A stretch of DNA of 64,000 bases, taken from contig NZ_LQIS01000014.1 of the NCBI RefSeq assembly GCF_001499905.1, positions 1 through 64,000 of the forward strand. The letters run 5' to 3'. Source of the DNA: Mycobacterium sp. GA-1285 (GTDB lineage: Bacteria > Actinomycetota > Actinomycetes > Mycobacteriales > Mycobacteriaceae). Position numbers and translations under genes: made by a program. This document shows, in pieces, positions 46,988 through 56,067 of the stretch; position 1 is the first letter of the stretch, and each line of letters begins with the position of its first letter. The notes below the pieces were generated by a model, which saw only the letters and a program-made list of their open reading frames with translations, made no database searches and was not told the origin of the DNA.

Positions 46988-48687
46988 TGCTGCCACGGAT
47001 GGTGCGTATCCAGCTCGTGATCTTCACGATCGCATCGATCATCGGTGTGGTCGCGATGGTGTTCGCCTACATGCAGGTACCCACTCTGCTGGGCATCGGG
47101 AAGATCACCGTCACGCTGGAGTTGCCTTCCTCCGGCGGGCTCTACCGTTTCGCCAATGTCACCTACCGCGGCGTGCAGGTGGGCAGGGTGACCGAGATGG
47201 ACGTGTCCCGCACGCAGGCCACCGCGACTCTGCGACTCGACACGTCACCCAAGATCCCGGCCGATCTGCGAGCCGAGGTGCGCAGCGTCTCAGCCGTCGG
47301 TGAGCAGTACGTCGAACTGCTCCCTCGTACCGACTCACCGCCGTATCTGCAAGACGGATCGGTGATCTCGAAGGGCGACGCCGCGATTCCCCAGCCGGTG
47401 AGCCCGATGCTGGATCAAATCAACATGCTCATCAAGAGCATCCCGAAGGGGCAGCTGAACGAGTTGATCGACGAATCGTACAAGGCTTTCGGTGGGGCCG
47501 GTTTCGACATGGGATCGCTGGTCGATTCGTCTGCCACGCTCTCCGAAGCCCTGAACAGCGACGCCCCCCGTTCGGCACGATTGGCTGAAGACTCTGTGCC
47601 ACTGCTTGATTCGCAAGCCCGCTCGACCGACGCGCTGCGTCTGTGGACGCGAAGCCTCGCCGGTGTCACCGGTCAGCTCGTGGCCAACGACGCGCAATTC
47701 CGCACTCTGCTGGACCAGGCCCCCGCCGCCGCGTACGAGGCCGCCGGGCTGCTGGAGCAGATCAAGCCGACCCTGCCGGTGCTGTTGGCCAACATGACCA
47801 CCCTCGGTCAGGTGGCAGTGACCTATCGCCCCTCGCTCGAACAGGTACTCGTGCTGTTACCACCGTTCGTGGCCAACGTGCAGTCGTCGGCTCCCCAGAA
47901 CAATCCCACCGGTATCGCCCTCGGCGACTTCCGGATTCAGATGGCCGACCCCAACCCGTGCACCGTCGGATTCCTGCCGCCTTCGGAATGGCGCAGTCCG
48001 GACGATCAGACCACGATCGACACCCCGGACGGGTTGTATTGCAAGCTGCCGCAGGATTCGCCCATCGTCGTGCGGGGTGCGCGCAACGCGCCGTGCATGG
48101 GGGTGCCCGGCAAGCGGGCACCGACCGTCGAGCAGTGCTACAGCGACAAACCCTATGTACCGCTCGCGATGCGGCAACACACCCTGGGCCCGTATCCGCT
48201 CGATCCGAACCTCATCTCTCAGGGCGTACTTCCCGACGATCGGGTCAGCGCCGACGAGCATCTCTTCGCTCCGCTCGAAGGCACCCCGCTTCCGCCCGGC
48301 GCCGTGCCGCGCGGTCCGCTGCCGCCGATCCCGCCTCCGCCGCTGGCTCCCGGCGCACAGATGCCGTCGTTGCCGGCGGGCGCGATCCCGCCCCTCGTGT
48401 CGCGGGCAGAGGATCAGCAGGGTGCCACCGCGCCGGCGCCGCAGGCTGCATCCCCACCCGGACCACCGCCGCCGACGGACGGATCGCCACCCCCGCCGGG
48501 AGCGGTGCCCGCGACGCCGAGTTCCGTCACCACCGGTCCCGCGGAGGGACCGTCCGTCGCCATCGCGCACTACGATCCGCGGACCGGCCGATACGCGACA
48601 CCGGACGGAAACATCGGTCACCAAACCGATCTCGTGCAAAGCCCGGAGTCCTGGCGGGAGCTGATCTACAGGGGAGGCGCGCAATGA
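46987..48687 (+). CDS. mceF: Mce family protein F
   Basis: The 566-residue MCE protein has N-terminal helix about 8-28, MCE domain about 38-110 (FANVTYRGVQVGRVTEMDVS) and a helical domain to about 300. A cysteine-containing MceF block (about 325-400) follows. The tail is very proline-rich (about 430-525) with a short conserved end containing YDPRTGRYATPDG. ATG 46987 overlaps mceE by one base. Confidence 0.94.
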   Translation: MLPRMVRIQLVIFTIASIIGVVAMVFAYMQVPTLLGIGKITVTLELPSSGGLYRFANVTYRGVQVGRVTEMDVSRTQATATLRLDTSPKIPADLRAEVRSVSAVGEQYVELLPRTDSPPYLQDGSVISKGDAAIPQPVSPMLDQINMLIKSIPKGQLNELIDESYKAFGGAGFDMGSLVDSSATLSEALNSDAPRSARLAEDSVPLLDSQARSTDALRLWTRSLAGVTGQLVANDAQFRTLLDQAPAAAYEAAGLLEQIKPTLPVLLANMTTLGQVAVTYRPSLEQVLVLLPPFVANVQSSAPQNNPTGIALGDFRIQMADPNPCTVGFLPPSEWRSPDDQTTIDTPDGLYCKLPQDSPIVVRGARNAPCMGVPGKRAPTVEQCYSDKPYVPLAMRQHTLGPYPLDPNLISQGVLPDDRVSADEHLFAPLEGTPLPPGAVPRGPLPPIPPPPLAPGAQMPSLPAGAIPPLVSRAEDQQGATAPAPQAASPPGPPPPTDGSPPPPGAVPATPSSVTTGPAEGPSVAIAHYDPRTGRYATPDGNIGHQTDLVQSPESWRELIYRGGAQ

Positions 48688-49163
48688 TTCGAGCGCTGAC
48701 GATCGCGGCGGTGATCATCGCGGCGATCCCTTCCGCGCCTCACGCACGGGCGCAGAACGAAGTCGCGATCAACGGCGTCTTCACCGCGTTCTCCGATGGC
48801 CGGTGGGCGGAGACCAACGACTCGCGTCACGACGAGGCAAGCGTCACGCAGACCTGGACGATCACCTCGTCGTGTACAACGTTTCAGGATTGCACCGGCC
48901 GCGTGGAGAGCGACCAGGGCTGGAGCGCGGAGTTGATCTACCTGAGCGGCCGGTGGAAGGTCAGCAGGACCGTCGAGAACTGGGAGCCGTGCATCGACGG
49001 CACGGCGTACCCCGGCAAACAGACGTGGGTGTTCTGGCTCGGATATCCGCAGGACCCCAACAAGTACACCGGCTGGGACAAGACCGAGGGCCCCAGCGGC
49101 GCATGCGGATTCAACAAGGTGCTCGACATCGAGACGCCGTTCACGCTGACCCGCGTGGGTTGA
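48684..49163 (+). CDS. Small secreted protein linked to the mce operon
   Basis: The 159-residue protein has a signal peptide (1-23, cleavage after AHARA). The mature domain has four cysteines (SSC, QDC, EPC, GAC) likely forming two disulfides, and many Trp residues (QTWTITSSC, DQGWSAEL, QTWVFWLG). I do not recognise the family by name; similar small secreted proteins occur in mycobacteria. The ATG overlaps mceF (ATGA), so it is part of the mce operon. Its last 23 bases overlap the 3' end of the convergent DapB-like gene. Confidence 0.8.
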   Translation: MIRALTIAAVIIAAIPSAPHARAQNEVAINGVFTAFSDGRWAETNDSRHDEASVTQTWTITSSCTTFQDCTGRVESDQGWSAELIYLSGRWKVSRTVENWEPCIDGTAYPGKQTWVFWLGYPQDPNKYTGWDKTEGPSGACGFNKVLDIETPFTLTRVG

Positions 49164-50253
49164 ATGCGTGCCGCGGGATCGTCAGTGGCAGGTCGACCGA
49201 ACTGAGCAGACCCGGTTGTGCGGCAACGACGTATGGCACCGCGTTGACGACGCGCATCGCCGTGGCGACCATCGCCCCTGCACCCGAGGTCATGCTTTCG
49301 ATGGCCGCGTCCTTGCGGTCACGGACGGTGGCCGCCATTGTGCACTCGATGTCGGGCTGACCGGTGATCACGACCCGATAGCCGAGCGCACCCGGTAAAG
49401 TCGGCCACTCGGGAGCCACGTCGGGCGCCAACCGGGTGACGTGTTCGATCACGATCGCCTCGTGGCCGTCGACGATGCCGATCGCCTGCATCCGCAGGGC
49501 GCCGCACGTGCCCGCTTCGACGGTGCCCATCGCCACCTCCAGCGTTCGCTCCGTCACCGCACGGTCGAACGTCTCGCGGACCTCTTGAACTTCGGCGCCC
49601 AGCGCCTCGGCGACCATCCGGATCTGGCCCTGCCATTCGCCGGCGATGGCGCCGGGGAAGGAGATCCACGGCTGGTAGTCAAGCGGCCGCCCGAACCCCA
49701 ATGCGTCGCTCATGATGTCGGGGACGCCGTAATCGTCGTAGAGGCCGATCTCGTAAGCGTGGATCTTCTCGATTTGCGAGGACTGTGTGCTCAGCACCAG
49801 CGGTAGGTAGTCGGCGGCGAATCCCGGCTCGATACCCGAGGCGTACAACGAGACCTGGCCCTCCTTGGCCGCCGCGGCCAGTTGGTCGCGCCACTCGGCG
49901 GGTTCGTAGGCGTGTGGGTTGACCAGGTGGGTCGTGCTGGTCGTCACCACGTTGATTCCGGCGCTGAGCAGCTTCACATAGTCCGGGATCGCCAGCGCGT
50001 CACGCTCGGGTCCGCTGGCCGCATAGACGACACAGTCGGGCTTGAGCCCGATCAGCGCGTCCGCGTCGGTGGTGACGGCCACCCCGATCGGCTGCCCGTT
50101 GGCAAGTTCACCCGCGTCCATGCCGTCCTTCTCGGGGGAGTACACCCACACCCCGACGAGATCCAGGTCGGGGCGCTGGGATATCGCACGGATCGCGATG
50201 CACCCGATTCCGCCGGTCGACCAGACCACGACGCGGTGCTTACCTGCGGTCAT
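49141..50253 (-). CDS. DapB-like NAD(P)-dependent oxidoreductase, copy 1
   Basis: The 370-residue Rossmann protein has the dinucleotide-binding start VVVWSTGGIGCIAIRAI, and VVYAASGPERDALAIPDY, NVVTTSTTHLV and YASGIEPGFAADYLPLVL. It resembles dihydrodipicolinate reductase and 2,4-diaminopentanoate dehydrogenase N-domains; the substrate is unknown. ATG 50253 has GAGGAGG 4-5 bases upstream. A paralogue is at 51376. The operator at 50333-50351 lies upstream, embedded in a promoter TTAACC-17-TAATAG pointing at this gene. Confidence 0.85.
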   Translation of the reverse strand: MTAGKHRVVVWSTGGIGCIAIRAISQRPDLDLVGVWVYSPEKDGMDAGELANGQPIGVAVTTDADALIGLKPDCVVYAASGPERDALAIPDYVKLLSAGINVVTTSTTHLVNPHAYEPAEWRDQLAAAAKEGQVSLYASGIEPGFAADYLPLVLSTQSSQIEKIHAYEIGLYDDYGVPDIMSDALGFGRPLDYQPWISFPGAIAGEWQGQIRMVAEALGAEVQEVRETFDRAVTERTLEVAMGTVEAGTCGALRMQAIGIVDGHEAIVIEHVTRLAPDVAPEWPTLPGALGYRVVITGQPDIECTMAATVRDRKDAAIESMTSGAGAMVATAMRVVNAVPYVVAAQPGLLSSVDLPLTIPRHAFNPRGSA

Positions 50254-50332
50254 CGAGCCTCCTCGAAAGAGTGCGGTGCTCGCGGCATCGAGAATGGCGC
50301 GCCAGCCTAGAATAGCAATCACTATTAAACCA

Positions 50333-50351
50333 GAACAAAAATTAGGTTAAA
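50333..50351 (+). promoter_or_regulatory. Island operator site A (divergent DapB-like / LLM promoters)
   Basis: GAACAAAAATTAGGTTAAA. On the minus strand the site contains -35 TTAACC followed by 17 bases and -10 TAATAG (plus-strand CTATTA 50322-50327) towards the DapB-like gene. On the plus strand TTAAAC (50325-50330), 17 bases and TAAAGT (50348-50353) point at the LLM gene 37 bases on. One site could control both. Confidence 0.7.
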
Positions 50352-50390
50352 GTCGATCGTCGTGAATACTTCGGCTTTGTTGCGGTGCTG

Positions 50391-51359
50391 ATGTTCACGC
50401 TCCGTTTCGACATGCGCGCCCCCGCTGCCGGTGCGCCCACCACCGAGCTGTATACGGCCGCTGTCCGGATGTGTGAGTGGGCCGAGACGCGCGGTGCGGT
50501 GGTCGCCGTGCTCTCCGAACATCACGGGACCGAGGACGGCCACCTGCCTGCGCCGCACCTGCTGGCTTCGGCGATCGCCGCGCGAACCACCCGCCTGGCG
50601 ATCTTGCTGGCAGCCGTGCCCATCACTTTCTGGGATCCCGTGCGGCTGGCCGAGAACATCGCCGTGCTCGACATCATCAGTCGCGGCCGCGTCTCCTATG
50701 CGTTCGGCATCGGCCACCGCGCCGAGGAGTACGAGCATTTCGGCGTGGACATGCGCCGGCGCGGCGCACTGGCCGATGAGTCGCTGGCGCTGCTGCTGCG
50801 GCTGCTGACCGGGGAGCCGATCGATATCGACGGGCGCCGCGTTCAGGTGACGCCTCCTCCGTCGTCGCCTGGCGGGCCCTACCTGCTGATCGCCGGGGGA
50901 AGCAGGGCCGCCGCCCGGCGCGCCGCGCGGCACGGGCTGGGTTTCATCTCTCAGGTCGCTTCGGCCGAGTTGAAACAGTTCTACGAAATCGAGTGCCGGA
51001 ACAACGGATTCGAGCCCGGCCTCATGCAGTTCCCCGTCGAGGGCGCCCCGACGACGGTCTTCGTCGCCGACGATGTGGATGCGGCGTGGCAGGAGCTGGG
51101 ACCGTACCTGTTGCACGATGCGGTGACGGCCGCCTCCTACCGGCACGGCAACGATTCGGTGGCGAGCATCTCAACGGCGCGAAGTGTCTCCGAGCTGAGG
51201 GCAGCCCGCGGGCCCTACCGCATCTTCACACCCGAGGAGGCCGTCGCGGCTGTCCGAGACGGCGGACCGCTTCCGCTGCTTCCACTGTGCGGCGGTCTGC
51301 CGCCCGAGCTGGCCTGGCCTTATCTCCAACGCGCCGCACTGGCGGCCGTGCCGACCTGA
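50391..51359 (+). CDS. LLM class (F420-dependent-type) flavin oxidoreductase, copy 1
   Basis: The 322-residue luciferase-like monooxygenase-fold protein has MFTLRFDMRAP start, AVLSEHHGTEDGHLPAPHLL, TRLAILLAAVPITFWDPVRLAE and FGIGHRAEEYEHFG. In mycobacteria such proteins usually use coenzyme F420, in redox steps of lipid or xenobiotic metabolism. ATG 50391 is chosen to match the paralogue at 52456. It leads the operon LLM-DapB-LLM-P450. Confidence 0.85.
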   Translation: MFTLRFDMRAPAAGAPTTELYTAAVRMCEWAETRGAVVAVLSEHHGTEDGHLPAPHLLASAIAARTTRLAILLAAVPITFWDPVRLAENIAVLDIISRGRVSYAFGIGHRAEEYEHFGVDMRRRGALADESLALLLRLLTGEPIDIDGRRVQVTPPPSSPGGPYLLIAGGSRAAARRAARHGLGFISQVASAELKQFYEIECRNNGFEPGLMQFPVEGAPTTVFVADDVDAAWQELGPYLLHDAVTAASYRHGNDSVASISTARSVSELRAARGPYRIFTPEEAVAAVRDGGPLPLLPLCGGLPPELAWPYLQRAALAAVPT

Positions 51360-51375
51360 CCCGACGGGAGGAATC

Positions 51376-52449
51376 GTGAAAACACCGCTGAGGACCGTCG
51401 TCTGGTCGACAGGAGGCGTCGGATCGATCGCCATCGACGCGATCAGGGGCCGACCCGACCTCGACCTGGTGGGAGTGTGGGTGCACTCCGAGGAGAAGAT
51501 CGGCAAGGATGCCGGGGAGCTCGCCGATGGAGATCGGATCGGGGTGACGGCGACCAACGACGCCGACGCGTTGATCGCGGTGCGCCCGGACTGCGTGGTG
51601 TACGCCGCAAGCGGACCGGAACGCGATGCGGGAGCGGTGCCCGATTATCTGAAGCTCCTCGAAGCCGGAATCAATGTGGTGTCGACATCGTCGACGACTC
51701 TGATCTATCCGCCCGCCTACTACTCACCCGAGTGGCGTGACCAGATGGAGCAGGCCGCGAAGAAGGGCGGCGCGTCGTTCTACGCGTCCGGCATCTTTCC
51801 CGGCTTCGGCTCCGATCAGCTTGCGTTGGTGCTCGCCACGCAGTCGAAGCGGATCCGGTGCCTGACCGTCACCGAGGTCGCGCTCAACGACCACTACCCG
51901 GTGGCCGACGTGATGATGAACGGCATGGGCTTCGGACGCCCGCTGGATTTCGAACCGCTGCTCAAGACACCGGGTTTCATCGAAATGGCCTGGCGGGCAC
52001 CGATTCACCTGATCGCGGCGGGCCTCGATGTCGAGGTCGAGGAGGTCTGCGGCAGCCTCGACCGCCGCGTCACCGACAGGGACATCGAGGTGGCGTTCGG
52101 CACGATCGAGGCCGGGACGTGCGGTGCGGTGAGCACCCGGGCCGCGGGCGTGGTCAACGGTCGGGAAGCCATCGTCGTCCAGCACATCATCCGGATGGCA
52201 CGCGACGTGGCGCCGGACTGGCCGTCCTCGGAGTTCGACGCCACCTATCGTGTCGACATCGACGGTGATCCCGACATTCACTGCGCGATGAACGTCGGTG
52301 CGGCCGAGGGGCACGGTGCCGGCCATGCCGCGATGACCGCCACCGCGATGCGCGTCGTCAACGCGATCCCCTACGTCGTGGCGGCTCCTGCGGGCCTGTT
52401 GAGCTCACTGGACCTGCCGAACACCCTGCCCCGGCACGCTTTCGGGTGA
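51376..52449 (+). CDS. DapB-like NAD(P)-dependent oxidoreductase, copy 2
   Basis: The 357-residue paralogue of the gene at 49141 has RTVVWSTGGVGSIAIDAI, VVYAASGPERDAGAVPDY, NVVSTSSTTLIYP and YASGIFPGFGSDQLALVL. Both copies end alike (VVNAIPYVVAAPAGLLSSLD and LPRHAF), which suggests duplication followed by divergence. GTG 51376 has GGGAGG 4-5 bases upstream. It sits between two LLM genes in one operon. Confidence 0.85.
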   Translation: MKTPLRTVVWSTGGVGSIAIDAIRGRPDLDLVGVWVHSEEKIGKDAGELADGDRIGVTATNDADALIAVRPDCVVYAASGPERDAGAVPDYLKLLEAGINVVSTSSTTLIYPPAYYSPEWRDQMEQAAKKGGASFYASGIFPGFGSDQLALVLATQSKRIRCLTVTEVALNDHYPVADVMMNGMGFGRPLDFEPLLKTPGFIEMAWRAPIHLIAAGLDVEVEEVCGSLDRRVTDRDIEVAFGTIEAGTCGAVSTRAAGVVNGREAIVVQHIIRMARDVAPDWPSSEFDATYRVDIDGDPDIHCAMNVGAAEGHGAGHAAMTATAMRVVNAIPYVVAAPAGLLSSLDLPNTLPRHAFG

Positions 52450-52455
52450 TCAGCC

Positions 52456-53445
52456 GTGTTCACCATCCGCTTCGACATGCGTGCTCCAAGCTTCGGCGCG
52501 GCGACGACGGACCTGTACGCGGCGGCGATCGACATGTCGGCGTGGGCCGAGCGGCACGGATGCGTGGCGGCCGTGCTGTGCGAGCACCACGGGTCGTCGG
52601 ACGGATATCTGCCTGCGCCGATGATGCTGGCTTCGGCGATCGCGGCCCGCACCGAGCGGTTGATGCTCAACGCGGTGGTGATCCTGCCGTTCTACGATCC
52701 CGTCCGGTTGGCCGAAGACATCGCCGTGCTCGACATTCTGAGCAACGGCCGAACGTCGTACGTGTTCGGGTTGGGTTACCGCCCCGAGGAGTTCGAGCAT
52801 TTCGGCATCGACCCGTCACGCCGCGGTGCGCTGGCCGACGAGAACATCACCCTGCTGCGGACACTGATGAGCGGCCGGCCCACCGTTCACGACGACCGAC
52901 GCATCATGGTTTCACCGTCGCCCTGCACTCCCGGCGGGCCGACGATGATGTGGGGCGGTGCGAGCCTTGCGGCGGCGCGCCGCGCCGGCCGGTACGGTCT
53001 GGGACTTCTGGCCAACGGCAGCGTGACCGGTATGCGAGAAGCGTACGAAGCCGCGTCGCGGGAGCATGGGCATGAGCCCGGCGGCGTGTTGCTGCCGTCG
53101 CCAGACACGCCGACGGTCACCTTCGTCGCCGACGACGTCGACGAGGCGTGGGACGAGATCGGCGAATACCTGCTGCACGACGCCCAGATGTATGCGCAGT
53201 GGAATCCGGACAATCACGCTTCTGCCGGCATCTCGGCGGCTCGGGACGTCGCCGAACTGCGCCACCTCTACCGTTCGCACCGGATCATCGCCACGGACGA
53301 GGCGAGCGAAATCGTCCGCGGGGGAGGTTTTCTCAACCTGGCACCGCTGTGCGGCGGTATGCCACCCGAGACGGCGTGGCCCTATCTGAAGCGGGCCGGT
53401 GACGTGGCCGCGAACCCGACAATGTCAGAAAAGAGCGACAGATGA
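52456..53445 (+). CDS. LLM class (F420-dependent-type) flavin oxidoreductase, copy 2
   Basis: The 329-residue paralogue of the gene at 50391 shares the MFTIRFDMRAP start, AVLCEHHGSSDGYLPAPMML, FYDPVRLAEDIAVLDILSNG and FGLGYRPEEFEHFGID. It starts with GTG, 6 bases after the DapB-like copy 2. Its end overlaps the P450 gene (ATGA). The alternating LLM/DapB pairs suggest the two types act together. Confidence 0.85.
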   Translation: MFTIRFDMRAPSFGAATTDLYAAAIDMSAWAERHGCVAAVLCEHHGSSDGYLPAPMMLASAIAARTERLMLNAVVILPFYDPVRLAEDIAVLDILSNGRTSYVFGLGYRPEEFEHFGIDPSRRGALADENITLLRTLMSGRPTVHDDRRIMVSPSPCTPGGPTMMWGGASLAAARRAGRYGLGLLANGSVTGMREAYEAASREHGHEPGGVLLPSPDTPTVTFVADDVDEAWDEIGEYLLHDAQMYAQWNPDNHASAGISAARDVAELRHLYRSHRIIATDEASEIVRGGGFLNLAPLCGGMPPETAWPYLKRAGDVAANPTMSEKSDR

Positions 53446-54638
53446 CCGATACCAACACCGTCGACCTGTATTACGACCCCTTCGATTTCGACATCGACGA
53501 CGACCCGTACCCGATCTGGAAGCGGATGCGCGACGAGGCGCCGCTCTACTACAACGAGAAGTACAACTTCTATGCGTTGAGCCGCTACGACGACGTCGCG
53601 CAGGGGTTGCACGACTGGGACACCTACAGATCGGGCAAGGGCACCACGATGGACGTCATCATGAGCGGTGTCGACGTGCCGCCCGGGGTGATTCTGTTCG
53701 AGGATCCGCCGCTTCACGATATTCACCGAAGGGTGCTGTCGAAGGTCTTCACACCGCGCCGGATGGAGGCCATCGAACCCCTTGTGCGTCAGTTCTGTGT
53801 GCGCGCGCTCGACTCTCTCGACGACGATTCCCGGTTCGACGTCATCGGCGACTTCGGGGCGCTGATCCCGATGCGGACCATCGGGTACCTACTGGGCATA
53901 CCCGAGCAGGGCCAGCAACAGATCCGCGACAACACCGACGCCTCGATAGGGCTCAAAGAGGGCAGCTTTCAGGCGGTGTCGGCCGCCACGTTCGAGAACG
54001 CCTATCAACTGTTCGCCGACTACATCGAATGGCGGGCCGAACATCCGTCGGACGATCTGATGACGCAATTGCTCAACGCCGAAGTCGAAGACGATGGTCA
54101 GCTCCGACCACTGTCGCGCATCGAGGTGTTGACCTACACGAGCATGATTGCCGGTGCGGGTAATGAGACGACCACCAGGCTGATCGGTTTCATTGCCCAG
54201 ATGCTCGCCGAGCATCCCGATCAGCGACGCGAACTCGTCGACGATTTCTCGCTGATTCCTCGGGCCATCGAGGAGGTGCTGCGCTACCAGGCGCCGTCGC
54301 CGGTGCAGGCCCGTTATGTCGCCCGCGACACCGAGGCCTACGGGCAGACGATCGCGGAGGGCTCGGTGATGTTGTTGCTCAACGGTTCTGCCAACCGGGA
54401 CGAGCGTCGCTACCCCGATGGCGAGAGTTTCGACATTCATCGCGGCGGATCACACCTGTCGTTCGGGCAGGGACTGCACTTCTGCCTCGGCTCCTCGCTG
54501 GCGAGGATGCAGGCCCGCGTCGCACTCGAGGAGATGCTGCGCCGGTGGCCCGAATGGGAGGTCGACTACGCCGACGCCGCGATGGCACACACCTCGAGCG
54601 TGCGAGGCTGGGGCAAGCTGCCGATCACCGTCGGCTGA
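53442..54638 (+). CDS. Cytochrome P450
   Basis: The 398-residue bacterial class-I P450 has the I-helix oxygen-activation motif GAGNETTTRLIGF, the ExxR motif in EEVLRYQAPSPVQAR, and the heme loop FGQGLHFCLGSSLARM with Cys348 as thiolate ligand. It would hydroxylate a hydrophobic substrate with ferredoxin and reductase; none is encoded beside it. ATG overlaps the LLM stop, making it the last gene of the four-gene operon. Confidence 0.95.
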   Translation: MTDTNTVDLYYDPFDFDIDDDPYPIWKRMRDEAPLYYNEKYNFYALSRYDDVAQGLHDWDTYRSGKGTTMDVIMSGVDVPPGVILFEDPPLHDIHRRVLSKVFTPRRMEAIEPLVRQFCVRALDSLDDDSRFDVIGDFGALIPMRTIGYLLGIPEQGQQQIRDNTDASIGLKEGSFQAVSAATFENAYQLFADYIEWRAEHPSDDLMTQLLNAEVEDDGQLRPLSRIEVLTYTSMIAGAGNETTTRLIGFIAQMLAEHPDQRRELVDDFSLIPRAIEEVLRYQAPSPVQARYVARDTEAYGQTIAEGSVMLLLNGSANRDERRYPDGESFDIHRGGSHLSFGQGLHFCLGSSLARMQARVALEEMLRRWPEWEVDYADAAMAHTSSVRGWGKLPITVG

Positions 54639-54652
54639 CAAGTCACCGGCGT

Positions 54653-54712
54653 CGCGAGCGCGTATCGTTCTCCGGTTCCACGCCCCAAATGCATACAGGG
54701 TGAGCGCTCGCG
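54653..54712. terminator. Inverted repeat between convergent P450 and regulator genes
   Basis: CGCGAGCGC (54653-54661) and GCGCTCGCG (54704-54712) are perfect 9-bp reverse complements with 42 bases between, filling the gap between the two convergent genes. It is a likely two-way transcription-end structure. Confidence 0.45.
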
Positions 54713-54721
54713 CGGACGCCC

Positions 54722-56023
54722 TCACTCGGAGCGGGTGGTGACTCCGCGCAGCATTGTGTCGCGGACGTGGATCTGCGACGCGCGCGGGCCGAGCTGCTGG
54801 AGAAGGTTCTCCGGAATCCACGACACCCCGATGACCACGCGGGCCAGTATCTCGTTCGACGGTCCGTCGATCGAGATCTCGCCGGCGCGAATGCCCTGGG
54901 TCAGCAGGGATTTCATCTGGCGGACGCGTTTGGTGAACAGCCACGCGATGTTTGGAGTGTCGGGAGGTGACTGTCGCATCCACGCCAGCTGGATCCGGAA
55001 CTCGTCGCCGAAGTGGGCCAGGGCGTTGGTGTGGATCCAGCTCAGCGCATCCAGCTTGTCGACGGCCGACGCGTTGGACCGCAGCACGCTGGCCCATCCC
55101 ACCTCGGCCACCTTCTCGCCGAACGACTGCATGATGGAGGCCAGCAGTTCCTCTTTCGACCCGATCAAGCGGTACACCGTTCCGGTGCCGAGGCCGGCCG
55201 CCGATGCGATGTCGCGAATCGTGGTGACCTCGTAGCCTTTTCGCCCGAATTCGGTGCGCGCGACCGCCCGCACGTGGGAAGCCTTGTCGTTGGTCGCGTT
55301 TCCTTCCTCCTCGATCCACGACTTCACCGCGTTGTCGGCGGCGAGGAACGCGGCGGAGCGATCGAGTTCGGCGTCGGCCGGAGGAACGGTCGCCAGACCC
55401 TCGAGCAGGATCCGGCACAGCGTGGCAGCAACCTTGTCGGCGCCTGCGCTGTGCCGGATGACGTCGAGCCCGACCTGACGCATCGCCTGGACGATGCGGT
55501 CGGCCAGGATCGGCAGGTCCACGTCGGGCCGCAGATAACCACTCCACCGTGCGGCACGCAGCGTCTGCACCATCGCTTCGAGGATCTTCGCCGGGCGCTG
55601 CTGGGCCAGCGCGGCCAGTTCCGGATTCGAGGTGGGGGCTTCGTAGAACGTCATCTGCAGTGCGGCGCTGTGGGTCACCGCGCACTGGGCGATCGCGGCG
55701 CCCAGTTCCACGATCCGATCGAACGCCGACAGCGGGGTGGGATCATCGAGCCGATCGAGGGCCTGGCCGGCGATGCGGTCGAGATCCTCGTGGTAACGCC
55801 GAAGAAGCTCGACGAGGATCGCTTCCTTGGACTCGAAGTGGTGATAGAGGCTGCCCGGCAGGATGCCCGCTGCGTCGGCGATCTCCTGAAGGGATGTCCG
55901 AAGCCCGGACGTGGCGATCAGCGACGCCGCCGTCTGCAGGATCTCGGTCCGCCGGGTGCCGTCGTCGTAGGAATGGCCTGCATGCCGGCCGAGGTCCGCC
56001 TTCGGCGTCACCCGACGCCCCAC
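54722..56023 (-). CDS. Tandem-domain TetR family regulator (Mce3R-like)
   Basis: The 433-residue regulator carries two complete TetR modules in one chain. The first helix-turn-helix is at about 25-80 (TSLQEIADAAGILPGSLYHHF) and the second at about 245-300 (TTIRDIASAAGLGTGTVYRL). This architecture is rare and is known for Mce3R (Rv1963c), which represses lipid-metabolism genes. The chosen start is GTG 56023, with GGAGG 4 bases upstream (GTG 56011 is an alternative). The open frame goes on to 56158, but it would read through operator site B. It is probably the repressor of the island and of itself. Confidence 0.85.
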   Translation of the reverse strand: MGRRVTPKADLGRHAGHSYDDGTRRTEILQTAASLIATSGLRTSLQEIADAAGILPGSLYHHFESKEAILVELLRRYHEDLDRIAGQALDRLDDPTPLSAFDRIVELGAAIAQCAVTHSAALQMTFYEAPTSNPELAALAQQRPAKILEAMVQTLRAARWSGYLRPDVDLPILADRIVQAMRQVGLDVIRHSAGADKVAATLCRILLEGLATVPPADAELDRSAAFLAADNAVKSWIEEEGNATNDKASHVRAVARTEFGRKGYEVTTIRDIASAAGLGTGTVYRLIGSKEELLASIMQSFGEKVAEVGWASVLRSNASAVDKLDALSWIHTNALAHFGDEFRIQLAWMRQSPPDTPNIAWLFTKRVRQMKSLLTQGIRAGEISIDGPSNEILARVVIGVSWIPENLLQQLGPRASQIHVRDTMLRGVTTRSE

Positions 56024-56067
56024 AGCACCTCCAAGACCAGGCTCCCGTCCACCTGTTTGGTCCGACC

